A DNA stretch of 64,000 nucleotides from Copromyces sp. CBS 386.78 (GCA_030685235.1 MU839106.1:124001-188000); one strand, 5' to 3'. Counted from the first letter of the stretch, positions 33,935 through 46,398 are shown. Notes: a model not told the origin generated them from the sequence alone. Numbers and translations are program-made.

Positions 33935-35124
33935 TCACTTCGGATCGGGAGCAGCACCGACAGCCTCAACCTTCCTCTGTAGCTCCAGGATCTCAGCGGT
34001 CGTCAACGGCTTGTCGGAACGCTTGAATCCTTCCTCGATCGGGAGCCTTTCCTCCTCTGTTGAATTTGTTAGCGCTGTACTTTCACTGCACGGAACGGCA
34101 CTGAATGCAGGGCATCCCGCATCCCGCCCCATTATAGTCCCCTGCCCGTTCCGCATCACATCACCCTTCCTTCTCTTTACCTCTTCACCACCCCCTCCAA
34201 CCTCAAAGAACAGTAAAAAAAGAACTCACCAAACATAACCCTCACCCACCTCGTCTCCGCCCCGCCCTCCGTCCCCCGTCCAAACACCCTCAGATACAAC
34301 GCCGTCTCAATCGCGCTGAACCGCAAATCCTCCCTACTCATGCTGAACCCCCCAGGGCTCATCCGCTGTCCCTCCGCAATCCTGAACCCGCGCATGTGCG
34401 CCGCCTTTTCGATAGAAATCCGTTCGTCATCGCCGAGCACCTGCAGCACCGCGTTCCAGATCTCGGGCGAGAAGGAGTGGTTATCGCCCGTTGCGACGTC
34501 GCCTCTGGAAAGCGAGCCGTCGTGTTCGATGACGCCGTGCTTGTTGAGGTCGTCGAGGTGGAATGTGAAGGTCAGCCAGGACATGGGGCCGGTGGTGGTG
34601 GTGGAGGCCTGCAGGGCTTTGAGGCCGACTATCAGGGTGGCGTCGGGGGCTAGGTTGATGCCGCGCTTGAGACCGCGCATTAGTGCGGCGAGGGAGACGT
34701 CGGCGCCGGAGCGGGGGAGGTAGCCGTGGTTGGCGAGGGTGTTGAGCATGGGGCAGGGGGAGCGGCCTTTACGTTTTTTTTTTTTTTTTTCTTGTCAGCG
34801 CTACAGTACCTGTGTGTGTGGGATCTTGGGTGATGATGTCGAGCGGAGCGAGGAAAGAAAAAAAAGGAAGAAAAAAGGAAGAAAAAAAAGAAAAAAAGGA
34901 AAAAAAAAGGAAGAAAGGAAGAAAGGAAGGAAGGAAGAGGAGGAAGGAAAGGGGGTAGGTTTACGGTCGCCAGGCCCCGGCTTCTGCCACGTGTGATCCT
35001 CCTCCTTATCTTCGCCTTGTCCGGTGAGTTTGGCGTAGGCCTCTATTCCCCCGGCGAGGATGGAGGTGAGGAAGGACAAGACTTTGATGCCGAGGGTTGT
35101 GGACGTGAAGTTTGAGGAGGACAT
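33935..35124 (-). CDS. Heme-thiolate peroxidase/peroxygenase (chloroperoxidase family)
   Basis: Three exons, 34965-35124, 34230-34766 and 33935-34056, give 272 residues. Members of this family use a heme with a Cys ligand to halogenate or insert oxygen. The proximal ligand motif SPCPMLNTLANHGYLPRSG is present (Cys58), followed by the distal motif EHDGS with the catalytic Glu134 and Asp136 and the SLSRGD continuation. Further family blocks are RGLKRGINL-, ISIEKAAHMRG- and FSMSREDLRFSAIETALYLR. Residues 8-30 are hydrophobic and could act as signal or anchor, but cleavage is unclear. The length fits the short peroxygenase group. Both introns are unusually long for this window (198 and 173 nt), and the first is mostly polypurine on the + strand plus a T-run. 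The first acceptor is AAAG, a weak site supported by the frame. Confidence 0.85.
34780..34945. repeat. Poly-T and polypurine tracts inside intron 1 of the peroxygenase gene
   Basis: A run of about 16 T lies near 34775-34790 and an AAGGAA/GAAAAA tract at 34850-34945. They account for most of the 198-nt intron. Confidence 0.8.
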
Positions 35125-35879
35125 GGTGGGGGACTGTTGAACCCTTGCGGGGTGTATGTCTTTGGGTGTGTGTGTGTGTTGCTTGTAGGTGAGTGCGGTT
35201 AGGTAAGGTAACTGGTGAGAAGCTTGAGCTTTAGTTGATCAATCAGTAGGTAGGTGATGGGTAGTTGGTAGTTGGTGATGAGATGAAGGAAGTGGTTGAT
35301 CGATGTTGAGGTTAAAGTTTAAGTTAAAGTTGGGAGCTACGTCTACCCCGGTTTTGACGTTACGTCGATCAGGACCTCGCTTCCGAGCTGCTCCCACTAC
35401 TGTTGGGCTGAAACAACGTCACTTTGGCCAGCTTGTGCAGGTTGAATGGAGCAAGCTCATCCAATGAGGTTTCGTGATACGAACGGATGGATGGATTGAT
35501 CCCGTCTCCAATCAAGGCAATTGGTGCGACCATAGGGAAGGAAACCTGCATGCCACGCCGTGTTTGGGGAGGTCCTCAGCTCGCCATGATGGTTCAATGT
35601 GGAAAGTCGGGAGCTGTATCGATAATATAGATATGTATGGATGGTATGACGATGTGGTCGTCTGGATACTTTGATTTTTGCACAATTTTTTTATCTGAAA
35701 TTCCAACAGGCACCACCCGACCCATCTACGGGCAACGTTTCGTTCTCTGGAACAACATTACATCTCACAATTTCCATCCATCCCCTTCTTCAAAATCCCA
35801 TTTCCTCCGTCCTCCCCCCACCCACCACCCTCTTTGCTCATTGTAATCCCAGCTCCCGAACCATGTTGCCCTCCTTGCC
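35125..35879. other. Intergenic region upstream of the peroxygenase gene
   Basis: It includes a short (GT)n at 35167-35178 and GTAGGTAGGTG-type words. No gene is seen; the part near 35700-35880 is the 3' flank of the Zn2Cys6 gene. Confidence 0.4.
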
Positions 35880-38663
35880 TCATTGCCACAAACTCATCCC
35901 ATTCATCCCTTCCATCCCCTGATAGGCACTCAAGTTATACATGATTCCGCCCGCTCCTTGGCTTTGTTGCATGCTGCCATCGACATCGACCAGGTGATAA
36001 TCTCCATATGCTGCACATGGGGACATGGACTGCTGAGGAAGGCCGATATCAAACGCTGACTCGGCGGCACCTGAAAAGTCCAAATCAAAATACTCATGCG
36101 TAGTCAACGACGGCGTTCCAACCATGGAACTTGCTCCTGAGCTTGTTGTCCTCGGCGGGACCAGCAAGGTATTCGATGGAGTAGGAGCTGTCCAAGACCC
36201 GCCGTAGATGCTTCCTGTCCCAGTTACCGACATGGAGGACTCGATGTCTGGACTTGAGAGGGATGCCGACACCACACTGGGGGAGTAACAACAAGATGTC
36301 ATGATGCCCAGTCCCATACCCATATCCGGGAGAGGAGACCTGGTAGGGATTTTGATAGTCTGCTGGCTTTGCGGTTCCTGACCCTCAAACTCCATCTGCC
36401 GTAGCTGCAGTGCCTGCCTCAACTCCGCAACCAGGTTCTCGGCCGTGGCTACGCCAACATCCATCAACGCCTGCTGATCGAGGTTGTTGCTTTTGCTGCT
36501 GTTAAGGCTAAGCGTCACGTTCAGCGTGACAGCCAGGATGATGCTCGTTTTGGCGGCGATGGGTCCAAGGTGGAACTTGGCCCTCCACATGCCTGACATG
36601 AACCCCAGCGCCTCGGTGAGGATCTGCTGCAAGACGTGAACAGTCCGTTGAGGATGCGACGAGTTGTCAAGTTCCCTCAGTCGGGAAACCGCCCAGCAAG
36701 CAGCTAGCACTGCGCGACACGCGTCTGTCCAGAGGAGGTGGCTTGCCATGATGCTAGGCATGTCTACTATGTCTGACGGGATGCGAGACTGGCAGAGGGA
36801 TTGAAACTCGTGAAAGACGGAGGTGGAGGAGTCCCAGATTTCCATCAGGGAAGTCCTCTGTGAGCCGTGGGCCGGGCAGCAGCTGAGCGTGGAGGCAAGG
36901 TTGATGATGGTGAGGAAGGAGTGTAAGGTGCTAGAAAGCATAGACTGCTGAAGAGCTTGGATGGGGTCTGCCGGACTGGCGTGAGAGCCGGTGCCGCCGG
37001 GCTGGAGTGATGTTGGAAGCTCAGCAACGATCTCCTCATACGCCGCCCTAAGCTCGTTCTGCATCTGCGCCGGGTCCGAGGCTCTAGACGAGTATAAAGC
37101 CTGTTGCATAGGCCCGATAACCCTCGCCAGTTTTGCGGCAGCAATACCAAAGGCTAGATCAGCGCTTGTCTGCTCATCAGTCTTACAGCTTAGGATCGCG
37201 TTTGATGTTGTTGTTGTTGTCCCATCACCTTCGGGGGCGCGAAGATCAGCAGTCGTCGGCAAAGGACAATCACAATCCCCCTCCTCCTCCGCCAACCTCA
37301 AACTACACTGCGTCCCGCTCCTAACACAATACTCCAGATTCAACCTAACAAAACACCACCACAACCTCTTCCTAACCTCGGCATGATACGGACTAACATC
37401 CGCAAAGAGGCCAGGGTCGCGATGTAACCCCATATTCAAGACAATCTGCGTCGTGATACCTTGTAGACCCATCAAGTCGTACGTCTTGTCTGTGTCGCTT
37501 GCTGATATGGTTTTTAGGACTATGAGAAGGAGGTGGACTTGCACGACGCCGATGCAGGGTTTCTGGAACCGACTGGATGAGTGGAGGAAGATCTCGACTT
37601 GGCGGGCCAGACTTCTACCGTACAGACGGTCGGAGGAGGAAGAAAGTTGCATGGCGATGGCCATAGCTAGTAGCACTTTGGAGACGTGAACGGGATGAGA
37701 CAAAGTGCCGGCGTAGATACGGTCCACGTCGGTGGTGAGGGCCTTTGGGTCTAGGATGGTGTAGATCCTGCCGTAGGTAGCTTGGTATTGGGCGCACCAG
37801 CGGTCGCAAGTTATCCGGTCGGGGAGGAGGAGTTTGAGGTCTGTGTCGTTGGACAGGGTTTTTGGGAGAGTAGGGGGGATGGCGTTGTGCAGACGGAGCA
37901 TGGTCTTGAGCTCGTGGAAGGCTTTGCGGCTGGCGTTGAAGGGCTCGGAATGGTCGAGAAGAGCGCGGACGACGTCCATTTCGTTGCAAGGGGCCATCCA
38001 GTGGCTTAGACCGATCATGCGGGTTTTGCAGGCGGAGGAGGAGGAGGAGGTTTGGAAGCGTGGGCTTCGCGGGCTGGGGAGTGGTGAGGGTAGTCGGGAG
38101 AAGGGGGAGAGGGAGCGGTCGATGCTGAGCATTGGCTCTGGTGTCTCCCTGATGGAGGAGGAGCAGCTCTCGGGAGGAGTATGTGTTTGGATGGGCGGGA
38201 CGACCTCGATGGAGGGTGTTTGAGGAGGACTTCTGCTGGAAGCCTTTGTGGTCGTTGCCTTTGTCTTGTTGGAACGAGGACTGGATGTGGGATTTTGATG
38301 ATGATGATGGCGGTCCTTGTGGCTGCTGTAGACACAGCTCGATGGATGACCGCGGTCTTTGCATGGCTTGCATGGTGTTTCTCGATCGCAACGAATTTTG
38401 CGAGTTCGACATTGTTCACATGATACGGCTTCTCTAACTCGGGGCCGTTTCCTTCCACGTCCGACATCTTTCTCGAAGGTGGCGGCAGTGAGGTGACTGA
38501 ATGTTAGAGCCATTGTGGTAGTTCCGCGCTGCTTGGGCGAGGGAACTCGGTGTGTTTTGGACTTGTAATCTGGAGATCGTTGTACGTGGGAAGAAAACAT
38601 CTTTTGATAGTTTCTGTCCGAGCTTGGCGAAGTGAAGAACAGAGATGGAGATCCTTCAGACAA
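35880..38663 (-). CDS. Zn2Cys6 transcription factor with fungal-specific middle domain
   Basis: This uninterrupted frame encodes 927 residues from 38663. A second in-frame ATG at 38513 (MALTFSH, residue 51) would give 877 and may be the true start. The binuclear zinc cluster is CEQCRTRKIRCDRETPCKPC plus a sixth Cys eight residues later (from residue 82), preceded by basic RGRKRPRVRE. A His/Ser/Thr/Pro-rich linker follows. The middle homology region begins around residue 250 (FHELKTMLRLHNAIPPTLP, ITCDRWCAQYQATYGRIYTI, KVLLAMAIAMQLSSSSDRLY) and includes LWWCFVRLNLEYCVRSGT. The tail is rich in Ser, Gly and Gln. Such proteins bind CGG-containing sites in the nucleus. The target pathway cannot be inferred. 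The neighbouring peroxygenase gene lies downstream on the same strand, which alone is weak evidence for a link. Confidence 0.9.
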   Translation of the reverse strand: MSEGSPSLFFTSPSSDRNYQKMFSSHVQRSPDYKSKTHRVPSPKQRGTTTMALTFSHLTAATFEKDVGRGRKRPRVREAVSCEQCRTRKIRCDRETPCKPCKDRGHPSSCVYSSHKDRHHHHQNPTSSPRSNKTKATTTKASSRSPPQTPSIEVVPPIQTHTPPESCSSSIRETPEPMLSIDRSLSPFSRLPSPLPSPRSPRFQTSSSSSACKTRMIGLSHWMAPCNEMDVVRALLDHSEPFNASRKAFHELKTMLRLHNAIPPTLPKTLSNDTDLKLLLPDRITCDRWCAQYQATYGRIYTILDPKALTTDVDRIYAGTLSHPVHVSKVLLAMAIAMQLSSSSDRLYGRSLARQVEIFLHSSSRFQKPCIGVVQVHLLLIVLKTISASDTDKTYDLMGLQGITTQIVLNMGLHRDPGLFADVSPYHAEVRKRLWWCFVRLNLEYCVRSGTQCSLRLAEEEGDCDCPLPTTADLRAPEGDGTTTTTSNAILSCKTDEQTSADLAFGIAAAKLARVIGPMQQALYSSRASDPAQMQNELRAAYEEIVAELPTSLQPGGTGSHASPADPIQALQQSMLSSTLHSFLTIINLASTLSCCPAHGSQRTSLMEIWDSSTSVFHEFQSLCQSRIPSDIVDMPSIMASHLLWTDACRAVLAACWAVSRLRELDNSSHPQRTVHVLQQILTEALGFMSGMWRAKFHLGPIAAKTSIILAVTLNVTLSLNSSKSNNLDQQALMDVGVATAENLVAELRQALQLRQMEFEGQEPQSQQTIKIPTRSPLPDMGMGLGIMTSCCYSPSVVSASLSSPDIESSMSVTGTGSIYGGSWTAPTPSNTLLVPPRTTSSGASSMVGTPSLTTHEYFDLDFSGAAESAFDIGLPQQSMSPCAAYGDYHLVDVDGSMQQSQGAGGIMYNLSAYQGMEGMNGMSLWQ

Positions 38664-41600
38664 AAGGGGAGGGAGCCAAGGTTCGGGTTATATCATCATG
38701 AGAACCTCGACGGCCCGACTGTCTCCGCGAAGACACGGATGATACACTACCATTCCCCAGATCTCCGCATACCGCTGTTATTCATACAGTGGAAGCTTGA
38801 AGGAAGGAAGCTCCAATGCTGTGACACTCTGTGCACTGCCATGGTCACTACATGAGAAGGGCGTATCTTGGCCCGAGAGATGGCATTCAAAGAAGAAGTT
38901 GCTGGCCGAAGGACGTGACACTCGATTCTGTTTGGGGACGGGTTGAGGTTGCAACCATTCATCAAGTCCCTGACTTGGAACCGCATGTTGAAAGCCACAA
39001 TGTGCCGTCTCCGTTGGTCGCTTGTGTTGATGACGGTTCCCCAAAACAGAGAAAGCTTGTACCAGCTTATCGTTCCCTTGCCCGTTAGGATAGCTTCCGA
39101 TGTTAGCGATGTTGTATAGGGCTGTGCAATGCATCAATCCTGGCTGCACGGCGGGACATACACGACGTCTGGGATGGTCCATGATTCGCCTTGAGACCAT
39201 GTAGTTCGGGGCTGTGCCCCTCATCCCGAAGCTTCTTGTGAAGATGTTGACCCTTCAGCAGCTCATCGGTTCAGCTTGAAGACGCGTCTCTGATTGGTCC
39301 CGGAGTTCAGTCCTCATGTTACACCTGCCCTCAATCCATAGGGGACCTGACGAGACCTCCGCGGTAGGTCGGATTGGCGGGCCCGGCATTTTACGTTACA
39401 TCAGGTGTGTGTCGTCAAGTTGGGAGTTGAGAGCGTCTGTCTGATAGCTATGGCTTCCGTTAGCAAACCGCGATGATCCTGGGGAAAAGATAGTGTTTCG
39501 CGAGCCATCTCCTGAGCATCGAACCGTTATGAGACAGACTGATATCAAGACATTAAGTAGTGCTGTTCGGCTGAGTTGCATAGTCAAGCATCCAGACATG
39601 GACGCGAGCAGAGTGTCAGTGAATTGGCCGTCTCCAGTTTCTCGATAACGTTGCAATTGGGGTGAGGTGACGACGATACTACCCCGACACCGTACCGACC
39701 GACGGGTTGACCGCACGCGCCGCAGCCATGCATCCAATCCAAGCCAGGTAGTAAGCACTGAATCTTCCAGTCGTCCGACATATGCTTCGAACAATGAACG
39801 ACGAGCCATTCGGTTAACAGTCATAAAAGTGCAATGAGGCCCCTGCCAACTTGCGGTGAACCTAACTCCAAGGTCGCAGTGCTTTGCTCATTCAGTCATG
39901 ATCCGAAGGGTTGCATAGGTACGGGGACCCGACCAGCAGAGAAAAAGCAACACTATCGAGGACACCTGATGAAGCTCTTGATCGTTATCACAGCAAAGGT
40001 CCACGGCGCAGCCCGCAAAAGCAACAAGCGCACAACCGAACTGGTGGATCGTGGCACCGTGGGGTTCTTCCTCAGCCTACTTAGCTTGTTGTGTCTCAGG
40101 ATCGCGGTCCCTTTGGTGGTCGGGGGAGACGTTCTAGACCACGGTCAATATCTCTTGACAGTCTGGCTACCCCAAACCCTGGTTCCGATGTGGGGGTAGG
40201 ACACTCAGTGACTTTACCTGCGACGTGAGACCAAGATCTCCAGATCTCATTATCTTATAATACTGCGTTAGATGCCTCTGGGTCATATAGCGTCTCCGTT
40301 CGCCAAAATTGCTAATCTGCCGGGAGGAATTGTCGTTGCACTACCCCGAGTGACTAACCGTCCCTTCTAGACCCGGAACGCCATCATGCCACTTGGGATA
40401 TCGTAGGATCATGGAGGAGACATCCGACTTTTGTTTCCTCGCGAGTTTAACGTCGCACAACAGCTCCCCTCAGCGAATCTCTGGGCGCTCATTGCACGGA
40501 ATTCGAGGCACTTAGCGTCGGGTAAGCTCCGGCGCAATGCGCCTTTCGCTAGAGGTAGGTCCCCGATAGGGCTGAAAATGTGCCTCCCAAACATCGGCGT
40601 CGCTCAAGCCGAACGGTGATCAGTCGGTTCGGAACTGACCGATCAATAATCCACTGGTAACGTGACGACACAAGGTTATGTAATCGATACTGAGAGATAT
40701 GTTGAGATGAGGCTCAAGAGACCCATCTGCTTGGGCGCGGCGTAGGGATCTGATATGTAACCATGACGAATATATCGCAGGTGCCCCTCTAGCCTGGTAC
40801 CTACTCCAGCGGCTGCCATTGCACTCTTTGCAGGACGAAACCAAGATGCTCCCGCTCAATCTGCTGTGCACGCCTGGCACAAGGCTTTGATGTCTTGCTC
40901 AACCGTGCCGATGTCCAAGACCTAGACAAAGGGAAACCCTTGAGCGCGTACGTACGTTGCGTTGGCGGTTCGGTTGCGTTGGTTCCTCTTCACTGTTCTG
41001 TCTGTTGGCAGTTACCTTCTTGACGGGAGCTGGTGCTTCACACAAAGAAGAGCAATCGAGACGGCGAGTCTGTCGGGTGGGTGGGCGAGACTTGTTATTT
41101 TAAAAGGTTGCAGTTGAAGAAGTCGATGAATCATGAACCACTGATGATGAGTGTTTTGGAAGATGATGATGTGAAGTGAATGACTGGTCGTCGTTTACAG
41201 CGGGAAACAATGGGGGGTCTGGGGGAGCCTAGGGCGATCCTCCGCGCGCTAACAGTGGACAATGGCAGGGGTCTATTTTTGACAGATTGAGGATGAAATG
41301 AAGACGCCTGTCCAATCAGGTCCCCCCTTGGCCACTTCAAGCGCTGAGCCATGGGGCATCGTTTTAGCAGTGCGCTTGTCTGGTCGAATCGCTGACAGAA
41401 TGGAAACAAAAGTCCGAGAAACAATCGACGAGCGACATCCACTGACTCCTGATTCACCACGCGCTTCTTCAAACAACACCTTGTCGAATCAGTTGTTGGA
41501 AGCCATGCACTTTCAATGGCATTCACGCGATAGAATCCCTACAAGGCCATCTCATCGTGTTCACTGCCGCCAGTGGTCAAGGCGCCGGGCGTGGATGATT

Positions 41601-42345
41601 CGCATCCCGTGTTTCCTTCCCCGGCCCCTGATAGCCGTTGATGTGTTGTTCACCAACACCATGGACCAATTCCAAATTGCATGACAGACTATGAACGAAC
41701 GGGATGAACAGTAGTAACATGGTTGTTGGCGACCCACAATGGCGCATACACAGTAACCCTTCCCGGGCCGTCAACAAACCCATGACATGACCACGGGGAA
41801 GAAAGGTATTGTTGTAGTTTGTATATATCAGACGACGGCCAGTTAGTTTCCCTTCTCATTGTTTCTTTCATAGCCACTTCACAGAACAAACTGCCAACGC
41901 ATTGTTTGTTGGGTCTTCTTCACTTTTCCCTTTCTTTTGTGTTCGGGTTTCCTTTTCCTATTTCTTTTTAAGCGCCTCTGGTCATCAATCATCCTCTTCC
42001 TTTGCGTTCCTTCAGCATTTTCAAAGGGGAGTTCCGGGTTCATCTCTCTTCTTCTTCTTCGACTTTTTCTTCCCCTTTCTCAACAAAACATCAAATACTC
42101 AAAATAATCAAAGTGTTGTTGCTGGTCAACATCACCGTCTTTTTTCTTGATCTCGCTCTCTCGAATCTCGAATCTCGAAATCTCCATCTCTGTCTTGATC
42201 TTGATCTCACGAAACTCCCTCCTCGATAACTGAGGTGGCTTTGTCGGAGAAACACCCCTTCACGACATCAAGCGCATATCCATATAATCTCCTACTACCG
42301 AGCCGAACAAATTCCGATTTCCACCACAACTACACGCCAACAAAA
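38664..42345. other. Long intergenic region upstream of the Zn2Cys6 and Fig1-type genes
   Basis: 3.7 kb separate the divergent starts at 38663 (-) and 42346 (+). Frames up to 148 codons exist (38778-39224, 39396-39824, 41131-41526, all -) without domains or splice patterns. One TAGAGGTA octamer lies at 40550. The last 450 bp are CT-rich (TTCTTCTTC, TCTCGAATCTCGAATCTCGAA at about 42160), a typical fungal promoter and leader. Confidence 0.45.
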
Positions 42346-43392
42346 ATGGGTATCAAAACTACGGTCAAAAACGTAGCCGACTGGTGGATAAACTTCCAAT
42401 ATGGGCGTAAGTTCTTTTCAGTCCCCCTCCTTCACCCACGATAAACCACTAACAACACTCCCCCTCACTCACAAACAGCCGCCTTCAAATTCATCAAGCT
42501 CATCCCCCTAACATTCATCATCCCCACCGTCCTCTTCCTGATCCTCTCCCTCTCCGGCTGCCTGTCCTCAGCGCCCACCATCCCCTCCCTCTACGTCGTC
42601 GCCCTCACCTCCTCCTCCAACGGCACCCTCTCCTCAACGCAAGTCCGTCTCGGCTACTTCGGCATGTGCGGCGTGGACGACAGCGACGGCACGCGCTCCT
42701 GCCTGTCCGCAGCAGGGCACTACGACCCCGACTCGCCGCAGGACATCGTCACGCTTACCGGCCTGCTTTTTCCCGAGCTTGTGAACAACAGCAATGCGCG
42801 GGGCGCGATCCCTGAACTTCAAAACATGGTTCTCACGGGGCTGGACCTGCAGGACCAAGTCTTCGGCAAGGTTCTCCTGACGGGAGCGGCGCTGTTCGCG
42901 ATCGGGCTGGTGATGATGGTGCCCTACAAGTTCCTGGTCAAGAAACCGCTAGCCAAACTGCCGCTTGGGACACCACTCACAAAAAAACAGCAGGTTGTTC
43001 GCCGGGGGTGCTACTCGGGCGTTTACGGCGGGCTGATGATCGTGTTTGCGGCGTGCATCGGGACCACGGAGACGGCGGGAGCGTTGGGCCACGCGACGGC
43101 GCATATCAAGGGTTCAAGCATTCTGATGAAGGAGGGCGTGACGCTGCAGGTTCTGCAGTGGATGGCGTTTGGGTTCATGTTTCTGTTTGTGCTGACCATG
43201 CCGGTCGTGTTGTTTGTCAGGAGGGAGAACCCGCTCGATCAGTTCTTGAGCCCGGAGGGGCTAAAGGAGAAGGCGTTTGGGTTTGCCAAGGAGTATGCCA
43301 TGGATAAGGCGGCGGGGGTTAAGAAGCCGGGGTTGACAAAGTTCTTTGGGAGGGCTAGGACGAGGGAGGTCCCTGGTGATGATAGGGTCTAA
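42346..43392 (+). CDS. Fig1-type (claudin-like) four-helix membrane protein
   Basis: Exons 42346-42406 and 42479-43392 (72-nt intron, GTAAGT, CACTAAC, AACAG) encode 324 residues. Helix 1 is FKFIKLIPLTFIIPTVLFLI. The extracellular loop contains GYFGMC (Gly79-Cys84) and a second Cys at 95, the G-aromatic-aromatic-G-x-C...C signature of the claudin superfamily and of fungal Fig1. Further helices are VLLTGAALFAIGLVMMVPY, YSGVYGGLMIVFAACIG and LQWMAFGFMFLFVLTMPVVL. The cytoplasmic tail is basic. Fig1 proteins assist low-affinity calcium uptake and cell fusion in mating; SUR7/PalI proteins have a similar topology and are the main alternative. Assignment is by motif and topology only. Confidence 0.72.
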
Positions 43393-43980
43393 GTTGTGAG
43401 GTTGGGAGTGGAAGGGAAGGGAAGGGAAGATCGCGACAGAAGGGATGTGGCTTGCGGTGATCTGTTCCATATATCAAGGCGTTTTGGTTCTTATTTTGCA
43501 AGGTATTTCAAAGGGAAAAAAGGCAACATCAGAGAGAGATATGCCATGGCAAAGGATGGATGCTCGGGACTGGATTTCGGGAAATATCTTGAGAGAGTAT
43601 AGCACCTTCGTTAATGGTGAATGGTTTCAAGACCGCCTTCGCTGGCGGCACCCTCCAAGTTATTTCTCTGCCAATGTGTAGCAAACAAACAATTACCAGA
43701 CCACAAGACAGACAGGTTGAACGGGCCATACACATGAACGATGCAACGCAACTTCCACAACTTTCAGGCACCTCATCAAACACCCCATACGGCAAGAGAC
43801 ATCCAACTTAAGCGCGTATACCGGTACATACCTAGGTACTAGGGATATCATTTCTGTATTTTTTTTCTACCCCCGTTACAATCAATCGGGGACTACTGTA
43901 CTGTACTTTTATCTATCCTGTCATCTATCTTCCACTTCCTTCCCATCAACTCCACAGTTTCCAGCAAACGGGACCCAAGT
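43393..43980. other. Intergenic region between convergent genes
   Basis: Tail-to-tail 3' flanks of the Fig1-type and LYS4 genes; ACATACCTAGGTACTAG-type words at 43828-43842. No gene is seen. Confidence 0.4.
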
Positions 43981-46398
43981 CTAAGCCTCAATCTGGCTCT
44001 TAACCCACTTCTCCAACCCGCCCCTAGCAATAATCTCTTGCACATTCGGCGGCAGCTCACCAACCTTCTGCTCCCACTTCTTGCCATTGGCCTCCTCAAC
44101 AACCACCTTGCTGCGTCTCACATCCCACGTCAACTTCCACCCCGTGCGTCTCGTCAACGTCTTCTCGCCAAACTCCTCCCTAAGCCTCTGAACAAGCTTG
44201 GGCACCTCAACGCCCATCAACGCGTTGTTGATACTATTCCTCGAGAAAATGTTTCCAAAGGACCCAGATACAACGAGGGGAATTTGCTTGGCGAGAATGG
44301 CGGTGGCGGCTTGTTCGCGCGAAGAGCCGCAGCCGAAGTTGAAGCCCGTTACCAAGATGTCTCCCGCCTTGGCGATGGAACCGAAGGAAGGGTCGTAGTT
44401 CTCCATGCAGACTTCAGCCATTTTTTCACGAGAAATGTTATCCTGGTACGTGTATTTGCCGGGGTAGATGCCGTCGGTGTTGATGTTGTCGGCGTCGCAG
44501 AAGATGATTTCGCCCGAGATGGCTTCGGGGAAGCCGGGGAGGATTTCGGTTAGGGATTCTTCGGTTTCTGAAGCAGCAGCAGGCTCGGCAGATTCAGTGG
44601 AGGACTCGATCTCGGCGGCGGCGATCAAGGACTCGGCCTCGGCGATGATCTTGTCCAAAGCATCCTCAATGGACATGGCCTTGTCTTGCTCAACAACTCC
44701 GTTGCCCTCGCCGATGATCACCTTCTCGACACCCTCGGGCTTCTGGTACCAACCGGGCCCAGCAATCTTGCCCTTCAAAGCCGAAGCGGCGACGACCTCG
44801 GGGGAAGCGAGGTAAGCCTTGGCGTCGGTAGAACCCATGCGGCCCTTGAAGTTACGGTTGGAAGCGCTGATGCCGATCTCACCGGGCTCCAAGAGACCGG
44901 TACCAAGACCGATGCAAGGGCCACAGCCCGAAGGCAAAGGTTCGGCGCCCGCGTCGAGAAGGACTTGCCAGTCGCCAGAGTCTTCGGCTTGCTTTTGCTC
45001 GAGGAGAGAGGCAGCGGCGATGTAGAACTTGACGCCCTCAGCGACCTTGGGGATCACACCGTTGTTGTCGGCGGCGGCGTCCTTGAACACGCGGGCGGCG
45101 GCGGCGATGTCGGAGGCGCGCGAGTTGGTGCACGAGACGAGGTAGGCCTTGTCGAGCTTGAGGTTTTGGGCCTCGAGATCCTTAAGGGGTGTGGCGATCT
45201 TGACCGAGTTGGGGCCGGCGACGAAGGGGGCGAGGGTGGACAGGTTGAGGTAGAGCTGTTTGGCGTAGGTGGCGCCGGGGTCGGCGACGAGGGGGTTCTC
45301 GAGCAGGGCATCGATCTTGGCGTGGGTGAACTTGGCCTTGTCGGCTAGCTCGGGGTGTTCCATGGCGTTGACGGTGGCCTTGGCGCGCATCCAGGAGGCC
45401 AGGACGTTGTCGATGGGGAAGAGACCGGAGAGAGCGCCCCATTCGGTGGTCATGTTGGCGATGGTCAGGCGGTCGTCGACGGGGATGGAGCGCATGGTTT
45501 CCTCGGCGCCGGTGAACTCGATGGCGTGGTTGAGCACGTCGTCGTTGTTGAAGAGACCGCACAAGGCGACGATCACGTCCTTACCCGTCACGCCGGGCGG
45601 GAGCAGGCCGGTGAAGGTGACCTTGGCAATAGGTGGGATCTGCCACCATGTCTTGCCCGTGGCCCAGATGGAGGCGGCATCGGTGCGCACCATGGGCGTG
45701 CCCAAGCAGCCGACACCGCCGTACATGTTGCTGTGCGAGTCGGAGGCGACGGTGACGGTGCCCGGCCACGCGTAGCCCTCCTCGACCATGATCTGGTGAC
45801 CGATGCCGCGGCCGGCAGGGTAGAAGTCGACGCCGTGGGTCTTGGCGAACTCCTCGATCTGGCGGTATTTCTTGAGGTTGGCCTCGCTCTTGTTCTGGAC
45901 GTCGTGGTCGAGGGTCATGACGACCTGGCGGTTGTCGTGGATCTTGGAGGCGCCGATGGACATGAACTTCATGGCGACGGGCCACGAGTTGTCGTGGGTC
46001 ATGCAGTGGTGAGGCTGGAGCGTGACATAGTCGCCCGCCTTGACCTTCTTGCCGGGAGCGAGGCCGACCGAGTAGCGCTGGACAATCTTCTCGGTCAGGG
46101 TCTGGGGGACCGAGGGGACAACCTTGGGTAGGGTTGAGGAGGCCAGGTTCTCGAGCTGCGAGGGGAAGGCATCTTGGAGACGGCGAGAGGTGGTGCTGTA
46201 GTAGGAACCGGCGGCGGCGGCGCGGACACTTGGGACGGAGGTGGTTCTCGAGGCGGCAAGGAGGAATTGACGGGGGGCTCTGCTGGCAGCCACGGCCAGG
46301 GCTCTTCTCTGTTGTAGGTGGGAGGGCGTGTTAGTTTAGTCACAATGGCATTGGCAGTGAGTGGTCATAGAGAGAGAACTTACCACGGGGTGAATCAT
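43981..46398 (-). CDS. LYS4: Homoaconitase, mitochondrial (lysine biosynthesis, LYS4/lysF)
   Basis: Homoaconitase converts homocitrate/homoaconitate to homoisocitrate in the fungal alpha-aminoadipate route to lysine, in the mitochondrial matrix. A 15-nt first exon (46384-46398, Met-Ile-His-Pro-Val) joins, over a 75-nt intron, to 43981-46308, giving 780 residues. The N-terminus [19 protein letters not shown] is Arg-rich and amphipathic, a mitochondrial targeting sequence. The aconitase domain carries the [4Fe-4S] ligands Cys398 (VSCTNSR), Cys467 and Cys470 (SGCGPC), and the HDNSWP and [14 protein letters not shown] blocks. An Ala/Glu/Ser-rich linker leads to the C-terminal swivel domain ([18 protein letters not shown]). 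Family members lacking the first exon would miss the ATG: the long exon alone would begin at a GTG. Confidence 0.95.

Noticed and set aside
44686..46131. Long frames antisense to LYS4
   Set aside because: Shadows of the biased LYS4 codons without domains or splice logic.
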